The position numbers and the translations under genes are program-made. From positions 1 through 24,770 of the IMG/VR virus record IMGVR_UViG_3300046002_001758: a stretch of DNA of 24,770 nt; one strand, given 5' to 3'. Positions 13,579 to 22,800 of this stretch are shown one piece after another; position 1 is the first letter of the stretch; each line of letters begins with the position of its first letter. Below the pieces are notes generated by a model. It was not told where the DNA came from, searched no databases, and saw only the letters and a list, made by a program, of their open reading frames with translations. The stretch is from a virus.

Positions 13579-16376
13579 TTCTTTCCGCCCTGCACGGCAT
13601 TGATAATAAACTTGAAGTATTCTGGGTCGTCTTTGGCAAACTTAATGGGGTCTCTGTATAACGACTCCAACCCCATACTGATGATCTCCGTGTTCTTCTG
13701 ACCCGTATACACCCTGCCAGCATAGGCTTCCTTGAAGTTGTCTTTAAGGGTGACTTCGCTGGAGTCATAGCCCCTCGACGGGTATATGGATTTCAGCGTT
13801 ACGGGTTTCTCTCCAACCGTACGGCTATTTCTAAAATCAATGGCTGCTTGCTGGACACCGGTTGCCTGACTCTCTATTGCATGTCCAAGTTCGTGAACCA
13901 CTACGTCGGGTCCATCATTTGGTGCAATCTTTATCACATCTCCATTTACGGATGCGCTGGCTCTATAACCCTTTTCCTCTCTGTCTATGGATACATCTGT
14001 CTGTCCCTGCAAGTCCGTTGATACCATCCTTCCGATAAATTCATTTGCCGTTTTAACAGATTTTGTTTTACTAGAATCTCCACTAACCGTGAGCGAACTT
14101 GTCCCAGGTGGGTTTATGTAAAGACTTTCTATTACTTCGGTCTTCAGTGCGTGTATCGCGTCGTTGTTCTGTTTGAGTGCTGGGTTAATTTCAGCGAGTA
14201 GTTTGGACTGTTCTGCATGGAGTTCATTAAGACGGGCTTGTTCTGGCGACGCCCGCTTTTCTTCAACGGTGGTATATTTTGCATCACGCTCACCCATTAA
14301 TTCCGCTATTTGGTTGTGGGATGCATCCAAGGATTTGCATATTCTATTACCGTTGGCTTTCAATTCGCTAGTCTTGTCCTCCCATTCTTTTATCTTCTCA
14401 AGGGCAATATCTCCCCGGTTGACAACGTCTGTGGTTTCTTTTTCGTCTGGGGTTTCTGGAACCACACTTTGTTTTTCTTGGGTCTCAACTGGGTCTTTTT
14501 CACGCGGGGTCTTATCTCCGAGTTCTTCATTGAGAACCTCCTTTAAATTCCAATTCATGTCATACTTGCCACCATGGGCGGTCGCTATTTGGTCAACTGT
14601 TACAACCCCATCTTCAACGGAATATAGGAACACCCCGTTCAGTTTCCCATCCCTTGGCCCAAACGTACTACTACTTACCCCAACGTGTTTTCCATCGGTA
14701 CCATTTGCTATTTCAAGGGCGGTTTTCTTATCGTTTGGTGACAACCAACTAGATTTTCTAATCTGGAGGGACAGTTCCCTATAACCACTTGGGGTTACAG
14801 TTTTCCAGTCGCTACCAAATCGGTTCACGTTAAGATTTCCACCACTCGGGGCAGACCCGCCGAGGTGCCCCTGTACGCTTTCGTGGTTGAAGTTGCCTGA
14901 ACCTTCGCCCCCCTTCATAGTAGACATCCACTTCTTGAATGCCGCCTTCATTGCACCAGATAGGAGGATCTTCCCCGTCCCATCCCTGAACGTAAACGTC
15001 TTGTCGGTGCTGAACTGTTCCGGCGTAGACCCGTAGGTTTCTGCGAACTTGCCGAACTGCCGCTGGCCCAGGTCTAATACCTTCTGCAGTCTGGTGTTCT
15101 CCTTGTTCTCTGTCAGTGCGATATCGAAGTGGTCGTTGTTCCAGTCAATCGAATCAATCGTCCCGCCGAGCATCCCGAGTGTAAACTTACCCGTAACGGG
15201 TGATACTTCGTCTACCGCTTGGTTGTACCGTTCGGCAACACCCTTCGGTAGGTTTGCAGAGGCGATGTTGTCCTTCATCTGGGACTTGGCGTCGGCAAGG
15301 GTGATCTCCTTTGCATGGAACGATTCAAGGACGTCGATGTTATCTGATACGTTCCTGAACATCGGGGGTAACTTATCGGCGGCGAACAGGGCGGTGTTAT
15401 CGGCTACACGGATTGCAGAACCAGACGGGTCTTCTACCCAGTCGATACTCGTTGCATCGTGCGTCCTGATGTTGTTGGAGATTTCCCTGCCGGCGTCCTT
15501 TCCTAATGCGGCTTCTACCATCGGGCGGGCGTTCTCATCGAAGTTCTGCTGTGACCATCTCGGATGCCCTTCGTCCAGCCCTGACATTGACGGGTCAGTC
15601 ATGTAGCCAGTATCGTGGTATATCTGGGCGATGTAAATCTCTGCTGCCTTCTCCGGAGTCAGGTCTTCGTTCGGGTTCTTCAGCTCCATCTCCATCGAGC
15701 GGTCAATGTTCCCACTGATATGGTGAATCCCGTGATCTCCCAACTGTCTGGTCTGTGCTTCCATCTCCTGTGCAAGCAGGGTATCGGTAGCGTCAACGGT
15801 GAGGGCACGGACTTGATCTTCCGACATTCCCGTTCCACGCAGCGATTCCTCGTAGTTCGTAGCGACCCGATCTACCATCTCTGCCGACCGGGGTGTGAGG
15901 TTATCTTCACTTACCGACCAGATACGGGACTCAACGTCTGCACGGATATCGCCTGTGTTTTCCCATGCTTTGGCGTCTTTGAGCAGTACATCCCTTCTGG
16001 CAACAACGGACTCCTTTGCATTCGCCATCCGGTCCCGTTCTGAAACTGATAACTTTGACCACTCTTCACGGCGTGTGCCAGGGTCTTTCGCCATCCATTC
16101 CTGTCGGTTGAATGCAGAGCCGGTTCCATCCCCGGGCGCACTTCCACCCAGATGTCCCGGTACACTTTCGTGCCCGTGGTTCCCAGATCCTGCTCCGCCC
16201 TTCATCGTGGACGCTTCTGCATTGATAATCTGTTGCTGTAGCGTTTTCGGGATGTCGTCAAAGGTCTGGCAAAATTGAACTGCGTCCACAAATGCGTATC
16301 GTTCTTCCAGGGTCTTTTCCGAGAACGTACGGGAGTTCACTACATTAGCAAGTCTTCTACTCAACTCTGGTTCCAT
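13575..16376 (-). CDS. Polyprotein: HD phosphohydrolase, unassigned domain, coiled coil, HExxH peptidase; 933 aa
   Basis: Order seen: an N-terminal leader (residues 1-57, FCQTFDDIPKTLQQQI) shared with the ART protein ending at 18227; linker 1 (59-81); an HD-domain-like region (about 200-340) with HGIHHISGN, IYHDTGY (His254-Asp255), HPRW, RTHDAT and RVADNTALF; linker 2 (488-510); an unassigned region (515-620, GVFLYSVEDGVVTVDQIATA, perhaps GNAT-like but lacking the usual Gly motif); a coiled coil (655-755); and a zinc peptidase (755-930) with HELGH at 828-832, TEIISMGLE at 896-904 and DPEYF. The last part matches a head-associated peptidase family often joined to MuF proteins. HD domains hydrolyse phosphate esters, including nucleotides and cyclic oligonucleotides; the substrate here is unknown. 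A strong ribosome site (GGAGGAGG) precedes the ATG, which follows the upstream TAA directly. Confidence 0.85.
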   Translation of the reverse strand: MEPELSRRLANVVNSRTFSEKTLEERYAFVDAVQFCQTFDDIPKTLQQQIINAEASTMKGGAGSGNHGHESVPGHLGGSAPGDGTGSAFNRQEWMAKDPGTRREEWSKLSVSERDRMANAKESVVARRDVLLKDAKAWENTGDIRADVESRIWSVSEDNLTPRSAEMVDRVATNYEESLRGTGMSEDQVRALTVDATDTLLAQEMEAQTRQLGDHGIHHISGNIDRSMEMELKNPNEDLTPEKAAEIYIAQIYHDTGYMTDPSMSGLDEGHPRWSQQNFDENARPMVEAALGKDAGREISNNIRTHDATSIDWVEDPSGSAIRVADNTALFAADKLPPMFRNVSDNIDVLESFHAKEITLADAKSQMKDNIASANLPKGVAERYNQAVDEVSPVTGKFTLGMLGGTIDSIDWNNDHFDIALTENKENTRLQKVLDLGQRQFGKFAETYGSTPEQFSTDKTFTFRDGTGKILLSGAMKAAFKKWMSTMKGGEGSGNFNHESVQGHLGGSAPSGGNLNVNRFGSDWKTVTPSGYRELSLQIRKSSWLSPNDKKTALEIANGTDGKHVGVSSSTFGPRDGKLNGVFLYSVEDGVVTVDQIATAHGGKYDMNWNLKEVLNEELGDKTPREKDPVETQEKQSVVPETPDEKETTDVVNRGDIALEKIKEWEDKTSELKANGNRICKSLDASHNQIAELMGERDAKYTTVEEKRASPEQARLNELHAEQSKLLAEINPALKQNNDAIHALKTEVIESLYINPPGTSSLTVSGDSSKTKSVKTANEFIGRMVSTDLQGQTDVSIDREEKGYRASASVNGDVIKIAPNDGPDVVVHELGHAIESQATGVQQAAIDFRNSRTVGEKPVTLKSIYPSRGYDSSEVTLKDNFKEAYAGRVYTGQKNTEIISMGLESLYRDPIKFAKDDPEYFKFIINAVQGGKK
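14847..14915 (-). repeat. Inter-domain linker, HD polyprotein copy 2
   Basis: It encodes KGGEGSGNFNHESVQGHLGG followed by SAP (residues 488-510), between the HD region and the unassigned domain. Gly/His/Ser-rich, no predicted fold. It is a copy of the linker found in each polyprotein of this window. Confidence 0.8.
16134..16202 (-). repeat. Inter-domain linker, HD polyprotein copy 1
   Basis: It encodes KGGAGSGNHGHESVPGHLGG followed by SAP (residues 59-81), between the leader peptide and the HD region. A hybrid of the NHGH and ESVPGHxGG versions, which suggests recombination between copies. Confidence 0.8.
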
Positions 16377-18230
16377 TTACTTTCCTCCTCCGTAGCCAGT
16401 GGGTGTTTTCACTATCGTTCGTTCTGGGATACATAAGGCTCCACGGTTAAGAACTACCACATACTCACTCCCCGTTACATGGATTGCATCGTACCCCATG
16501 TAGGCAGCGAAAACCCCATCGTCCTGCACCCCCTCCCGAATATTATAATATGCGGCTTGGCGAGCACTGGATCCTGATATGGTCTGGGCGGTTGACTGAC
16601 TTCTCCCTTCTCGTTCAGTAAGGTCTATCTTGGCGTCAAACGCTGTATGTAAATCCCGTAGATCCCGATCCTTGATTACCCGGGAATCTGGTTTCAAGAC
16701 CGCTTCCATTACGTTATTATCGTTTTTCCCCCCAAATGCAAATGCCGTGCGATATGCTATACCCGGGGTGTTTGGGACGGTTGCAACGTCTTCCTTCGGG
16801 TTTGCTGCAAAATACGTACCATTTCCAGATAGTCCCGACCCTGCAAAGTAATTTCCATTTCTGAACTGGTCGATGTACTCGGTCCCGGGGATGTTACCTT
16901 CCGATGGGATTGCTTCACCTGGGGTGTAATGTACACCCCACCCATCGTTTACCCCACGGTACATAATGCCATAGGGACTTTCTTCTACCAGTTTGTCAAA
17001 GTCTTCATCTGGTAAAACAGACGGGTGTGCATCGAATCCCCGTTCTTTTACAACCACTGCCAGAACTGCATCTTCCCTTCTATCCAGGTGGTATTCTTCA
17101 AACAGGCGTCGTCGTTCATTCCGTACTCCATTTTCAGAATGGATCAGCCGTTGGATTATCGGGGATGTCTTGTAGTCCATCTTTTCGTGGTTTCCCGGTG
17201 TTGCAGGTATTCCACCATCACCCGGGGCTGACCCGCCACGGATTCCAAGGCGTCCTGCATGCCCGTGGTTCCCAGAGTTTGCATTGCCCTTGGTTACCGG
17301 CCCCGTCTTAATGACGATAACTTCTGACTCTGCGGAATACCCTCGGAACACGCCAATACCACTTAGAACCGTGTATCCTTTCCCTGGCAGATCCTTTACC
17401 GGCATGTAGGTATTTGGGTAGAGTCGTTCACCTGGGTTTGTGATAGCCGACGTTTCTGCTCCTCGTTCAAAGGTCGTGAACGATAGGACGTCCCGTTGCA
17501 GATCCTTTGGTGACAGAGAATCGTTGTAGGGTTTTGAGTCTGGTGATGCCCGATACAGGGTAAGTCCATTGTTTACCTTATCTACGGCGTCGTCATACTT
17601 ACCCTGCCAGTAAAATGCATATTCTTCCGGTTCGGTAATCGGGTTGTAATACCAGTCTTCTACACTCGATAACTGCATCCCTCTGGAAACCAGTTCCCTG
17701 TCGGTATCCATGTTCATTTTATCGGGGGCAATCTCGTTAAGGGATGCAACGACGGACTTTGCGTCTTTATCCCAAATCTCCTGCTGTTTTTCGATTACTG
17801 CCTGTTCTATCTGTGCATACTCACGGAGGACTTGCCCCTGTTCGCTGTCGGGGTCGTTCCAATATTCCGTTAAATTTTTGTCGCCTGCTATCTGGTTGCT
17901 CTGGTCGTGACTATGTTGCGTAAATGCGTGTTCTACATCATTTACAGACTTATCCGAATACCCCTTCGACTTCAGGTAATCTTTTACTTCCTGTTTCTTT
18001 ACTCCCTCCGACGAAGATTTAATTTCCCCAATGGAAGGAATCTGCGACGCGATACTGGGTGCAGAGCCACCGCGATGACCGATTACACTTTCGTGGTTGA
18101 AGTTTCCAGAGCCGGCTCCACCTTTCTTGGCTGACTTGGTTATACGGGCGATCAGGCGTTTCTCTTCATCGGTGAACGGTTGGTTGCCACCCATCACGTA
18201 TTCGCCAGTAAACTTTGCGTCTGTCGTCAT
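16377..18230 (-). CDS. Polyprotein with two ADP-ribosyltransferase-like domains, 617 aa
   Basis: Start chosen at the ATG at 18230 because it overlaps the upstream TGA (ATGA) and has GGTGA about 6 bases upstream. An earlier in-frame ATG lies inside the preceding gene. Residues 1-35 are a leader (MTTDAKFTGEYVMGGNQPFT), then linker 1. The first domain (about 60-312) has an Arg-Ser-Glu type ART layout: TLYRA (Arg227), LSFTTFERGA, and AESEVIV with a Glu-x-Glu pair (301/303). Linker 2 follows. The second domain (about 340-600) has MYRGV (Arg425), GNGTYFAA, VLKPDSRVI, YMGYDAIHV and YVVVLNRGALCI. It is a paralogue of the last domain of the MuF protein. ART enzymes transfer ADP-ribose from NAD to a target protein; the targets here are unknown. 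No membrane segment is visible. Confidence 0.8.
   Translation of the reverse strand: MTTDAKFTGEYVMGGNQPFTDEEKRLIARITKSAKKGGAGSGNFNHESVIGHRGGSAPSIASQIPSIGEIKSSSEGVKKQEVKDYLKSKGYSDKSVNDVEHAFTQHSHDQSNQIAGDKNLTEYWNDPDSEQGQVLREYAQIEQAVIEKQQEIWDKDAKSVVASLNEIAPDKMNMDTDRELVSRGMQLSSVEDWYYNPITEPEEYAFYWQGKYDDAVDKVNNGLTLYRASPDSKPYNDSLSPKDLQRDVLSFTTFERGAETSAITNPGERLYPNTYMPVKDLPGKGYTVLSGIGVFRGYSAESEVIVIKTGPVTKGNANSGNHGHAGRLGIRGGSAPGDGGIPATPGNHEKMDYKTSPIIQRLIHSENGVRNERRRLFEEYHLDRREDAVLAVVVKERGFDAHPSVLPDEDFDKLVEESPYGIMYRGVNDGWGVHYTPGEAIPSEGNIPGTEYIDQFRNGNYFAGSGLSGNGTYFAANPKEDVATVPNTPGIAYRTAFAFGGKNDNNVMEAVLKPDSRVIKDRDLRDLHTAFDAKIDLTEREGRSQSTAQTISGSSARQAAYYNIREGVQDDGVFAAYMGYDAIHVTGSEYVVVLNRGALCIPERTIVKTPTGYGGGK
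17223..17291 (-). repeat. Inter-domain linker, 617-aa protein copy 2
   Basis: It encodes KGNANSGNHGHAGRLGIRGG followed by SAP, between the two ART-like domains. It belongs to the NHGHAGRxGIRGG version of the linker. Confidence 0.78.
18057..18125 (-). repeat. Inter-domain linker, 617-aa protein copy 1
   Basis: It encodes KGGAGSGNFNHESVIGHRGG followed by SAP. It lies between the short leader and the first ART-like domain. Confidence 0.8.
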
Positions 18231-19888
18231 TTGCTCACCGGGATCATCGTTATGAAATGGGTGTTCGTGGTTATCCCAGTCCATGCCTTTGCCGATACGA
18301 CTTCTTTTCCAATAACTTTCATCGTCGTTCCTCTTGGTAGGAGGACTTCCGTCATTGCTCCTCCGTTGTAATACATTCCTTTAATCTTGCCGTCTGTGAG
18401 GACTCTTATAATAGTTCTCTCGGATTCTTTCGACGGTGGGTCGCCTTTCTTTTCGGCCCAGTTAATACTAAAAGCCTTGGCAATGGTCGGATCCAACGAG
18501 GTCGCTGCATATCCCATATCTGTACAGGTATCTCCAATATCCATTGCTGCAACAATCCGTCCATGTTCTGGTCCGACGCCTCTATACAAATCGACCCCCT
18601 CTGGAAGTGCCTCAACGTTATCGAATCCACCATCTATACTTGCAATAGTTGCATTAAACGCCCCGTTTTTCCAATCTCCTGTACGAGCAATATAAGTTGG
18701 ATCCCGCAGGAAACTCTGGGTATTACCATAAGTTCCTCCCGTGAACCATTCGCGGATGTCTGCATTGTGTTGCACCATCAACGCCGTGGTATGTGCCAGT
18801 CCAGATAGGTTTTTATCAATCTCGGTCTGATATGCGATTTCGCGCCCTCTACCATCTGTCCACGCCCACCCCATAGAGTCTTTCACTTTCTGGTCTATCC
18901 CAACTCCACCACCACTTGGTGCCGATCCACCGCGATGCCCCGGTACGCTTTCATGGTTGAAGTTTCCAGATCCTGCGCCACCCTTCTTTGCATACGACTT
19001 GTCAATTACAACTTCCCGTTCCATTGACCCATACGGAGACGCAATCGTTCTCCATGAGAACATTACTTCATCAGACGTTACGATGGTCGGTTTAATCTCT
19101 GCTCCTGTATTAACATTAGCCGTTGCACTAAAGGCTCCACCCTTTGATTCTGATACGGATAACATTCCACCGTGTGCAGATCCGGCACGGAACATCGTAG
19201 CCTCTTTCCCATTGGTCTTTTCGAATACCTCCTTCGATAGATCCTTTATGTACGTTGCGGCTTCCTGGTGTTTCTCTCCCAGTTCTCCATCCAGTGCTTT
19301 TTTGAAGTATTCTGTTGGCAGTGTGTTACCATGCCCACTTTCCTGTTCGTAATAGCTGGTCAGTCTTGTTCCAACGAACATCCTCTGGTTTACATCCTTC
19401 GGTATCCATTCAGGCCGGTCTTTCTTCATCCATGGTTCGGGAACTTCGTTGTATTTCTTCCATTCTTCCTGTCCGTCTATCCACCCAGACCAGTGCCGGA
19501 GTTCTTCCCCGAATCCCTTCTCATCAGCATAGGCAAGTGCATCAGTTCTAATTCCATTCCGTGCAGCATCAATATCCTTTTCGATAGACGAGGTTATTCC
19601 TGCATGTGCAGAAACCATATCGCTAATCTGTGATCCATCAGACGGGGCACTTCCTCCTCTGATGCCAATACGGCCTGCGTGTCCATGGTTGCCTGACTCG
19701 GCGGTACCGTACTTCTGTGCGGCCTCTGCTTTGATAATCTGTTGCTGTAGCGGTTTCGGTATGTCTTCGAAGGTCTGGCAAAACCGGACGGCGTCTATAA
19801 AGTCATAACGTGCAGAAATACCTTTCTCTATGAACAAATCGGAGTTCACTGCGAACGCAAGTCTATGACTCAACCCTGGTTGCATCAT
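18227..19888 (-). CDS. Polyprotein with two ADP-ribosyltransferase-like domains, 553 aa
   Basis: Start chosen at ATG 19888 because ATGA joins it to the stop of the MuF gene and GGGGAG lies 5 bases upstream. Residues 1-57 are the leader (MMQPGLSHRLAFAVN, then FCQTFEDIPKPLQQQI), homologous to the leader of the HD polyprotein. Linker 1 lies at 59-82, linker 2 at 302-324. Domain 1 (about 85-300) shows TMFRAGS (Arg234), GGAFSAT and MEREVVI with Glu-x-Glu at 290/292. Domain 2 (about 330-553) shows VDLYRGV (Arg436), MGYAATSLD (Thr/Ser 463-464) and AMTEVLLPRG (Glu514). In the latter the first Glu of the usual Glu-x-Glu pair is Met, so target preference may differ. Both domains look like arginine-type ART folds; activity is inferred from motifs only. 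Confidence 0.82.
   Translation of the reverse strand: MMQPGLSHRLAFAVNSDLFIEKGISARYDFIDAVRFCQTFEDIPKPLQQQIIKAEAAQKYGTAESGNHGHAGRIGIRGGSAPSDGSQISDMVSAHAGITSSIEKDIDAARNGIRTDALAYADEKGFGEELRHWSGWIDGQEEWKKYNEVPEPWMKKDRPEWIPKDVNQRMFVGTRLTSYYEQESGHGNTLPTEYFKKALDGELGEKHQEAATYIKDLSKEVFEKTNGKEATMFRAGSAHGGMLSVSESKGGAFSATANVNTGAEIKPTIVTSDEVMFSWRTIASPYGSMEREVVIDKSYAKKGGAGSGNFNHESVPGHRGGSAPSGGGVGIDQKVKDSMGWAWTDGRGREIAYQTEIDKNLSGLAHTTALMVQHNADIREWFTGGTYGNTQSFLRDPTYIARTGDWKNGAFNATIASIDGGFDNVEALPEGVDLYRGVGPEHGRIVAAMDIGDTCTDMGYAATSLDPTIAKAFSINWAEKKGDPPSKESERTIIRVLTDGKIKGMYYNGGAMTEVLLPRGTTMKVIGKEVVSAKAWTGITTNTHFITMIPVSK
18917..18985 (-). repeat. Inter-domain linker, 553-aa protein copy 2
   Basis: It encodes KGGAGSGNFNHESVPGHRGG followed by SAP, between the two ART-like domains, right after the catalytic-Glu strand of the first. 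Confidence 0.8.
19643..19714 (-). repeat. Inter-domain linker, 553-aa protein copy 1
   Basis: It encodes KYGTAESGNHGHAGRIGIRG followed by GSAP. A 61-bp stretch here (19662-19722) is identical to 20678-20738 in the MuF gene, including synonymous positions. Confidence 0.85.
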
Positions 19889-22800
19889 GTACTCCCCTTT
19901 ACTGGAACCGGGAATTTCCGTTCTGGGATACAAATCGCCCCACGGTTCAACAAAACGACGAAACTTTCGTCCTCAATATAAATGGCGTCGTACCCCATGT
20001 ACGTTGCATACCGACCTGGGTCAGTCATTATATATTCCATCATGTGAGCCTGTTCATAATATTCTGGGTTGTCCATTTTATCTAGGAGTTTTCCTTCGAG
20101 TTCCCTGTGTTCTACAGTCAGGGTTTTAAAGTTCACTACCTTTGCATCCGGTTTTAAAACGGTTTCCATGATACGATCTTTATCTGGGTCCAACCCCGAG
20201 AATGCTCTTGCAACTTCGTATGCTATTTCTGGGGTCCACCCCTCGGATCCAGGCAATTGATTGTTACTTTCATCCGTTGCTGCTGCGAAATACGTCCCAT
20301 CGCCACTAACTCCAATTCCCGTATGCAGTTTTCCATTCTTAAATTCGTCTACGTATTCTGGATCCTTTTCTCCACGGTATAATCTACCATAGGGACTATC
20401 TTTTACCAATTGATCAAACTGTTCATCTGATACCCTACTTGGCAATTCTGCGAATCCCTGTTCTTCCTGCATCGCGTGTAAAACAGGATCTCCCTGCTGC
20501 ATATCGATCATGTTTCTCGATTGCTCACGGATTAGTAGATTCCTCTCGTCTACCCTATTGCAATTCGGTTGGAGGAACCGCTGGAATATCGGGGATGTCT
20601 TGTAGTCCATCTTGCTATGGTTACCGGGAATCTTTAGGGATGACCGTCCACCATCTCCCGGCGCACTTCCACCTCTAATGCCAATACGGCCTGCGTGTCC
20701 ATGGTTGCCTGACTCGGCGGTACCGTACTTCTGTGCGGACTTTTCAGAATCTACTTGGACGATATCGCCTTCGTAGAACTGTTGCATATCGTCTGGAGCC
20801 TTGAATCCCCACGGCATAAGGTAGGGAACGGTTGTGCATCGGCAATTAATCCACTCGCCTATATCCCCATCGGTATCGCCGGGGTAGAGCAACCCATTGT
20901 TGAACGTGTCGCCAACTGCAACAATCTGTCCGTGCATGGCAACGTGGTCGGCCGAGCCGTTTGTGCCGTCCCTTACCCGTTCGTCTTCAGCCGTCCACCA
21001 CTGCTGATACTCCACTTCCATTTCTTTGAACTGTTCGAAGGCTCCCTGGTTCTGGGCACCGTTGATCTCCGTGCGGGCAATCAGGTCTGCACGTTCGGGA
21101 CTGATTCCTTCGAATACCTTTTCCAGCATTCGTGCGACGTCGTACGTGCCTTTCTCTTCCACGAATCCTTTTGCCAGGGTACTCATTACATCCCCGGTAA
21201 TCCTGTCCATCGTATCGTTCGAGGCGATGAAAGACTTCGCCAGCATCCTGATAAGAATCTCTGCAATGGGGTTCTTCAGTAATGCCTTCTTTGCGGCTAT
21301 CCGTTTCGAGTGCTTTATCCCTGCGTAGAAAGCCGTCTTCCTCTTGTTCTGGATGATCCTGACGAAAGCAGGGCGGTTCTTTTCCAGTATCTTTTTCAGA
21401 ATCGGAGCGATTTCTTCCGGTGTGTTTGTCGATTGGACTTTGCTACGGGTTTCTTTTTCGATGGACTTAAACAGTTTCCGTAACTGTGCCGAGAGGTTCC
21501 TGACGATCTTCAGTTCAGGGACTGCAGCCTTACTTGCCGCGAGAATCAGTTCTATATCGTAGGCAAGGTCTAGTGCATTAGACTCTTTCGTGGCCCCATC
21601 CAACCGTGCCTGTACCCTGGCGTTGGATTTTGCCCGGGCGGTATCCCTTTCAGCGACTTCTGCCCTGTAAGCGGCGTCAATCTCATCGTTGGTTAATGGG
21701 GAAACGATTTCGTTTCCGTCATCTGATGACCCTTTGTATTGGTATGAGGGACCAAGAGTTTCTATTGCTTCACTATCGACGTAGACTTCCCCGCCACCTG
21801 TCATTGCAGATCCCAACAGTTGTGACGGGGCCATTCTGACGCTGTGGAGCATATCAGTTTTCGATGCGTCTGCGGCTACTCGGTCTGACGATGAAAACGA
21901 CATGAACGGGTAACTCATCCCACCACCACGGTAGTACGTCTGCGGGGTATCTAGCCAGTCTTTAAACGTCCCGTCAGTTCTGCCTGCCTGAACATCACTG
22001 GAATATGTTTCATACAGGGTCATTTCACGTACCCCATCGCTTTTCGTGAGCCTATCGTAGATTTCCTGCTTTGCGTCCTGCTTTGCACCACGGGTCCAGT
22101 CTTGGTTGGCAGAGTTAAAAACCCGCCATTCTCCTTCAATCCCATAGACTTTTGCCTGTTCGGTTGCATCACCTGCACCATCCGCATCCAAATCGTCAAC
22201 AAATCCGCGGTTGCTTGTAGGGGGTTCGTAATAATCTGAAACGGTTGCCGTGGTCGCTGGAGCTGACCCTCCACGATGCCCCGGTACGCTTTCGTGGTTG
22301 AAGTTGCCAGAGCCGGCTCCACCCTTGGTTGCCCTTTCTATTCCCTGTGAAGCGGGGTCGGCATTCCAATCATACGTTTTAACAAGACCGGAATAGGACT
22401 TTACAAATTCTTCGGCACGCTCTTCGTCGGTACCAACGACCGAATGTCCAAATTCATGAATAAAGTTCCTATTCGTGTTCTCTTCGAGGTCTGGGTTATA
22501 TATCGACGTGTAGATCGTTCTGGTTTCTGGAACGTACGCACCCATTGCATAATCAGTGTCATCAAACCCTAGATCGTTTAACCGTGATACAACATCTTCC
22601 GGGTTATCGTAGACTTCAATTCTTTCGCAGGCAGATGCTTCTATCTCCCGTTTCGGAATGGTCTGAAGCGTGTGGGCAATTATATCAGACGACGTTGTTA
22701 TCGTGGTCTCTGTGTTTCGGTATATGGCGAATGTCCTGCCTCCAACTTTAATGTCAGTCTGATTGAACGGCCCACCTGACGGAGCAGAGCCACCCAACTG

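Noticed and set aside
14164-15606. Plus-strand frames at 14164-14784 and 15049-15606
   Set aside because: Antisense shadows of the HD/peptidase polyprotein, whose motifs on the minus strand are clear.
18231-18284. Earlier start for the 617-aa ART protein
   Set aside because: The 18 extra codons overlap the upstream coding region, lack a ribosome site, and the ATGA junction at 18230 is the arrangement used by the neighbouring genes.
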